A stretch of DNA of 21,475 nucleotides from Ectocarpus siliculosus (lineage: Eukaryota > Sar > Phaeophyceae > Ectocarpales > Ectocarpaceae), in assembly GCA_000310025.1 (NCBI GenBank), contig FN648455.1, positions 190,818 to 212,292 of the forward strand, read 5' to 3'. Below are positions 18,598-21,475 of the stretch, one piece after another. Under the pieces are notes generated by a model. That model was not told the origin of the DNA. It saw only the letters and a list, made by a program, of their open reading frames with translations, and did no database searches. Positions within the stretch are counted from its first letter, which is position 1. Every line of letters starts with the position of its first letter. A program made the position numbers and the translations under genes.

Positions 18598-21215
18598 CAC
18601 CGATCCGACGTCGACCCCGCCAAGCACCACGTGGGACGAGCGCGTGAGGACGTGGGCGAGCATGCTGGGCGTCTGCGCGCCGCCGCCGTCCCCCCCCTCG
18701 AGCAAGCGCCACAACCACGGGACCCCCCTGCCGACGCCGCCTCCCGACAGTCCCGCCTGGGGCGGCGAGGAGAGGGGGGGCCGGCATCAGGACAAGCAGC
18801 AGCAGCAGCAGCGGCAGCAGCAGCACTGGCCGTCCGATCGCGATGACGACTCTTCCGCCGCCACGGCAGCAGCAGCAGCAGCAGCCGTCGCCAATGACAG
18901 TACTGCTGTCACAGGAACCAATAGCCCCGCTTCTGCTGCAGCAGCAAGCCCTGGGGTTGGCGTTGCCGCAAGCACCGCGAGGCGAAAACCCGTCGCCACC
19001 GGGAAACGCGTAGGCTCTTTCGCGCGCGGGTTCCTGCTGGGCCTTGGGGGAGGCGGCAGCGGCAGCGGCGGCGGCGGCGGCGACGGCGGTGCTTCTAAAC
19101 GGAGCAAGAATCCCACCGGCAACGCGCCTGCCCACGCGGCGGGAAAGGGTGGTGGTAGTTGTGGTAGTTGTGCTGTTGTCGCACCGGCGTCGACGCTGCC
19201 CCCTCAGACGCTCGAAGCCGGAGAAGGGAGCATCGTGCAAGACGGACGTGATGGCGGTGGCGACATGGCGGTGGTGCCATCGACACCGGTCGAGACGATG
19301 GCTGTTGCTGGCGCCGATGACGTCACGGGGGTGCGACGGCAGCGGTGGGTCAAGGGCGCCCCGCCCAGCCCCGGCGACAGCGACGACAGCGACAGCGATG
19401 GTGACGTCACTTGTAGGAGTAACAAGGGCGGGGTTGGAGGTGCTTCGCCGTGCGGCACCTGCTCTCCTCCCCCTCCTGCTGATGTTGCTGCCGCTGCCCC
19501 AGCCCCAGCCCCAACCCCAGCCCCAGCCCCAGCCCCAGCCCCAGCCCCAGCGGGCGGTGACGCAGAGGGCATGGAGTGGCTAGAGACAGGCCCCGGCGGC
19601 AACGTCGCGGCGAAGGCTAACAGCGGCGGGACGAAGACGATCGGGGGCGGCGGCGGCGGCGGCGGCGGCGGCTCCAAGAAGAAAAAAAAAAACAAAGGCA
19701 AGGGCAAGGGCGGCGGCGGCGGCAGCGGCGGCGGAGCTAAGCCCACCAAGAACGCCTCTTCCTCCCTCCCATCAACGGCAGCAGAGAACAAGACCACGGG
19801 CACGCAGCCGGTGTCACAGTCGTCGTCAGGGAAACAAGAGCCATGCCGCACCCTCAACGGGGCGGCGGCAGGCAGGGTCAAGGCTAAGCGTGCCAAGGGC
19901 GGGAAGAAGCTGAGTGTTTCCTTCGGCCGAGTTAACCTCGTCGAGTTTACGCGGGACGTGGGTGGCTGCGGGGTCCCGAGCGATGGGACGTGGGGGCTCG
20001 CGCTGGGCCTGCCGTTTCGAGAAACCGTGGTAGATGTGGACGGCTACGAGACCTCCAGGACTGAGGTGAGAGGCACTCTGGTTCAGAAAATGGCTTTGCT
20101 TTTTTCATGCGGAGAAGTTACGCGGTATGATACGAAGCGACAAAGAAACGGTATGTGTAGGCACAAGGGTGCATGGCCGTGTCGAGCTGAGAACACCTTC
20201 TTCACCCCCCTTTTTTTTTTTTTTTCGGTTCAATTTTGATTATTTTTCTGAGTTGATTTTTATTTCCCCGAGTCCACTTTCATTTCCTGTTGGTGTCGGG
20301 AGCGTGCACCCTGTTGTTTGGGTAGTTGTTGGCCTGTGGCCACGGCAAGCGTCAGCGTCAATTGGACCAGTATAATAGTGTACGGACATCAGAAGGTACT
20401 GAGCAGTACCGGAACGGTTTCTCAGTACGAAGACAATGTGGCTAGGCTACATTGGAGAGGCGGCCGACGGCAGCGTTTCGTCTCCCGTGGTAGTTAGTGA
20501 TTACCGCACCCAGACCCGCATTTTCTCCTGACGCCTGTGGTGAGGGCAGGATGATTTGTGGAATTCCGTACTAGTTATAAGGTTGCCGCATGTGCTTCCC
20601 CTGCTCCGGTTATAGCCATAGCGACGCCCGCTGCGGGTGTTCGCGACAGGGTGGGGTGCCAGGCGACACTTGAAGTCATCCTTCTGGGAGTATTGTTGAT
20701 GCGCTATGATTGTGTCGCTAATGGAACGTGGCAAAATGGCAGATCCTCGAAGAGCGCACTTCGGAGCTTTCCAGGAAGCAGCGGCATCTGTCTACGGGCG
20801 AAACTCGTCAGTTCGACTACCGCCCGATGGGGGAGAAGAACCCGCTTTTTTACCGCCTCGGGGAGAAGGAGCGCAGGCATGTTTCGGTGTTGTTGTTGCT
20901 GTTGGTGCTGGTGGTGGTGTTGCTGTTGCTGCTGTTGTCGTCGTTGTTGGTGTTGGCGTGTGTGTATGTTACATCCCCTCTTACGTTTCTCGTTTTCTTT
21001 TATCTTTCTTTGTTTCGTTTTTCCTTGTTGTTTCTGTCAACAGCAAGAAACTCCTCGACTACGCCTGCTTCCACAAGTCGGACTTAGAAGAGGCCGACAG
21101 AGATAACGAAGCTGTGCAAACTCCTGACGACAGCGCCGACGCTAACGACAACAACAGCCACATCAATGGCTCGGGCGGGAAAGGCACCAGCGACTTCGAC
21201 GCCTTCAGCCACAAG
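18598..21215 (+). CDS. Low-complexity protein with a stramenopile-type conserved C-terminal block (partial; at least three exons)
   Basis: The large exon ends at 20065 (ACTGAG|GTGAGA, phase 0). Its 5' boundary is uncertain: the frame is open from 18221, GC-rich coding composition begins near 18598 after a CACGCAG acceptor, and in-frame ATGs lie at 18530 and 18662. In order it encodes a Pro/Ser region, a Gln tract (18795-18830), an Ala tract (18863-18890), Gly-rich DNA (19044-19090), an acidic Ser/Asp stretch (GDSDDSDSDGD), a Pro-Ala repeat (19497-19551) and a Gly-Lys-Gly stretch (19644-19735). It closes with SVSFGRVNLVEFTRDVGG and LALGLPFRETVVDVDGYE. Exon 2 (20743-20880) adds Arg/Glu-rich sequence with LGEKERR. 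Exon 3 (about 21048-21215) begins KLLDYACFHKSDLEEADRD. The pattern 'vsFg.V.v.eftrd.g ... lgLg ... vd.yE..R ... ERR.lL..a' resembles a motif I know from many uncharacterised diatom proteins. Function is unknown. The frame either splices at AAG|GTAACC (21216) and leaves the window, or reads on to a TGA at 21261-21263. Confidence 0.72.
20066..20742 (+). other. Intron 1 of the low-complexity protein gene
   Basis: Phase 0, 677 nt, from GTGAGA to AATGGCAG. It is AT-richer than the exon, with a T run at 20209-20225 and a CTAATG near the acceptor that could act as branch site. The acceptor itself has little polypyrimidine sequence. I see no gene inside. Confidence 0.55.
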
Positions 21216-21415
21216 GTAACCCCGCCTGATGAAAGACGTGGTATGTTCGTTGAGCCGCAGTGAGCAAAAAAAGAGCGCAAGTACGCACACGAGTTTTTTC
21301 TTTTTTTGTTTGACACACGTGAGGTTTGGCCTCGATGGCAAACAACCCGGTGATTTGATGTGTGTTTGGGTAACGGACACGTTCACGAGGAGGCTCCGCC
21401 AATTCGCCGTCATCA

Positions 21416-21438
21416 CCCCCCCCCCCCCCCCCCCCCCC
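21416..21438. repeat. C homopolymer (23 nt) followed by A run
   Basis: Twenty-three C followed by nine A (21439-21447), near the right edge. If exon 3 of the low-complexity gene splices at 21216, this tract lies in the next intron. Confidence 0.95.
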
Positions 21439-21475
21439 AAAAAAAAACAACAAGACCAAACACAACCAACCACAC

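Noticed and set aside
17996-19409. Three TGACGTCA octamers (17996, 19318, 19402), the bZIP/CRE consensus
   Set aside because: Two lie inside the coding exon and one in a tandem repeat. Codon and repeat constraints explain them as well as regulation would.
18587-19896. Two long minus-strand frames (217 and 230 codons) opposite the low-complexity exon
   Set aside because: They are mirror images of the trinucleotide tracts and GC-rich codons of the plus strand. The plus frame alone leads into the ordered conserved block.
1-21475. tRNA, rRNA, CRISPR or bacterial operon signals
   Set aside because: No B-box or T-loop context with a matching acceptor stem, no rRNA-like core, and no regularly spaced repeats were seen. 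Spliced genes exclude a bacterial origin.

Overview
This is a gene-sparse piece of nuclear DNA from an intron-rich eukaryote. The best guess is a photosynthetic stramenopile, possibly a brown alga. Evidence: short GC-rich exons separated by AT-richer GT-AG introns of about 160-860 nt, many trinucleotide and homopolymer runs, and a (CCCTAA)n telomere-type block. One gene also carries a conserved block that I associate with large stramenopile (mainly diatom) protein families. The lineage is inference; no marker gene is present. There is no bacterial-style operon, rRNA, tRNA or CRISPR that I can see.

Layout. (1) 38-276, minus strand: an exon with a hydrophobic segment, from a gene running off the left edge. 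(2) 277-5075: no convincing gene, only simple repeats. (3) 5076-6600, plus: a complete three-exon EF-hand gene (calmodulin-like, four intact Ca2+ loops, 159 aa), the best supported gene here. (4) 6601-11077: mostly non-coding. It holds a possible decayed beta-propeller (NHL-like) fragment at 9453-9746 on the minus strand, and a compact structured block at 9812-10077 with two tandem duplications, interstitial telomere-type repeats and a perfect 30-bp palindrome. (5) 11078-14862, plus: a seven-exon gene for an acidic, largely coiled-coil protein of about 542 aa with no family I recognise. (6) 14863-17727: no convincing gene. (7) 17728-18375: a tentative small two-exon gene whose intron would hold a threefold tandem repeat. 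(8) About 18598 to the right edge, plus: a gene for a long low-complexity protein (Gln, Ala, Gly, Pro-Ala and Lys tracts) that ends in the conserved stramenopile-type block, continued over at least two more exons.

The genes do not form an evident pathway. The most interesting signals are at gene-structure level. Three introns are flanked by direct repeats that span both splice junctions, 8/8 nt in the clearest case; this is what intron gain by short duplication would leave. Adjacent coiled-coil exons look duplicated. In the EF-hand gene, intron 2 splits the codon of the last Ca2+ ligand, and its retention would give an in-frame stop directly after that ligand. All exon boundaries were read by eye from splice consensus and reading frame, without transcript data.
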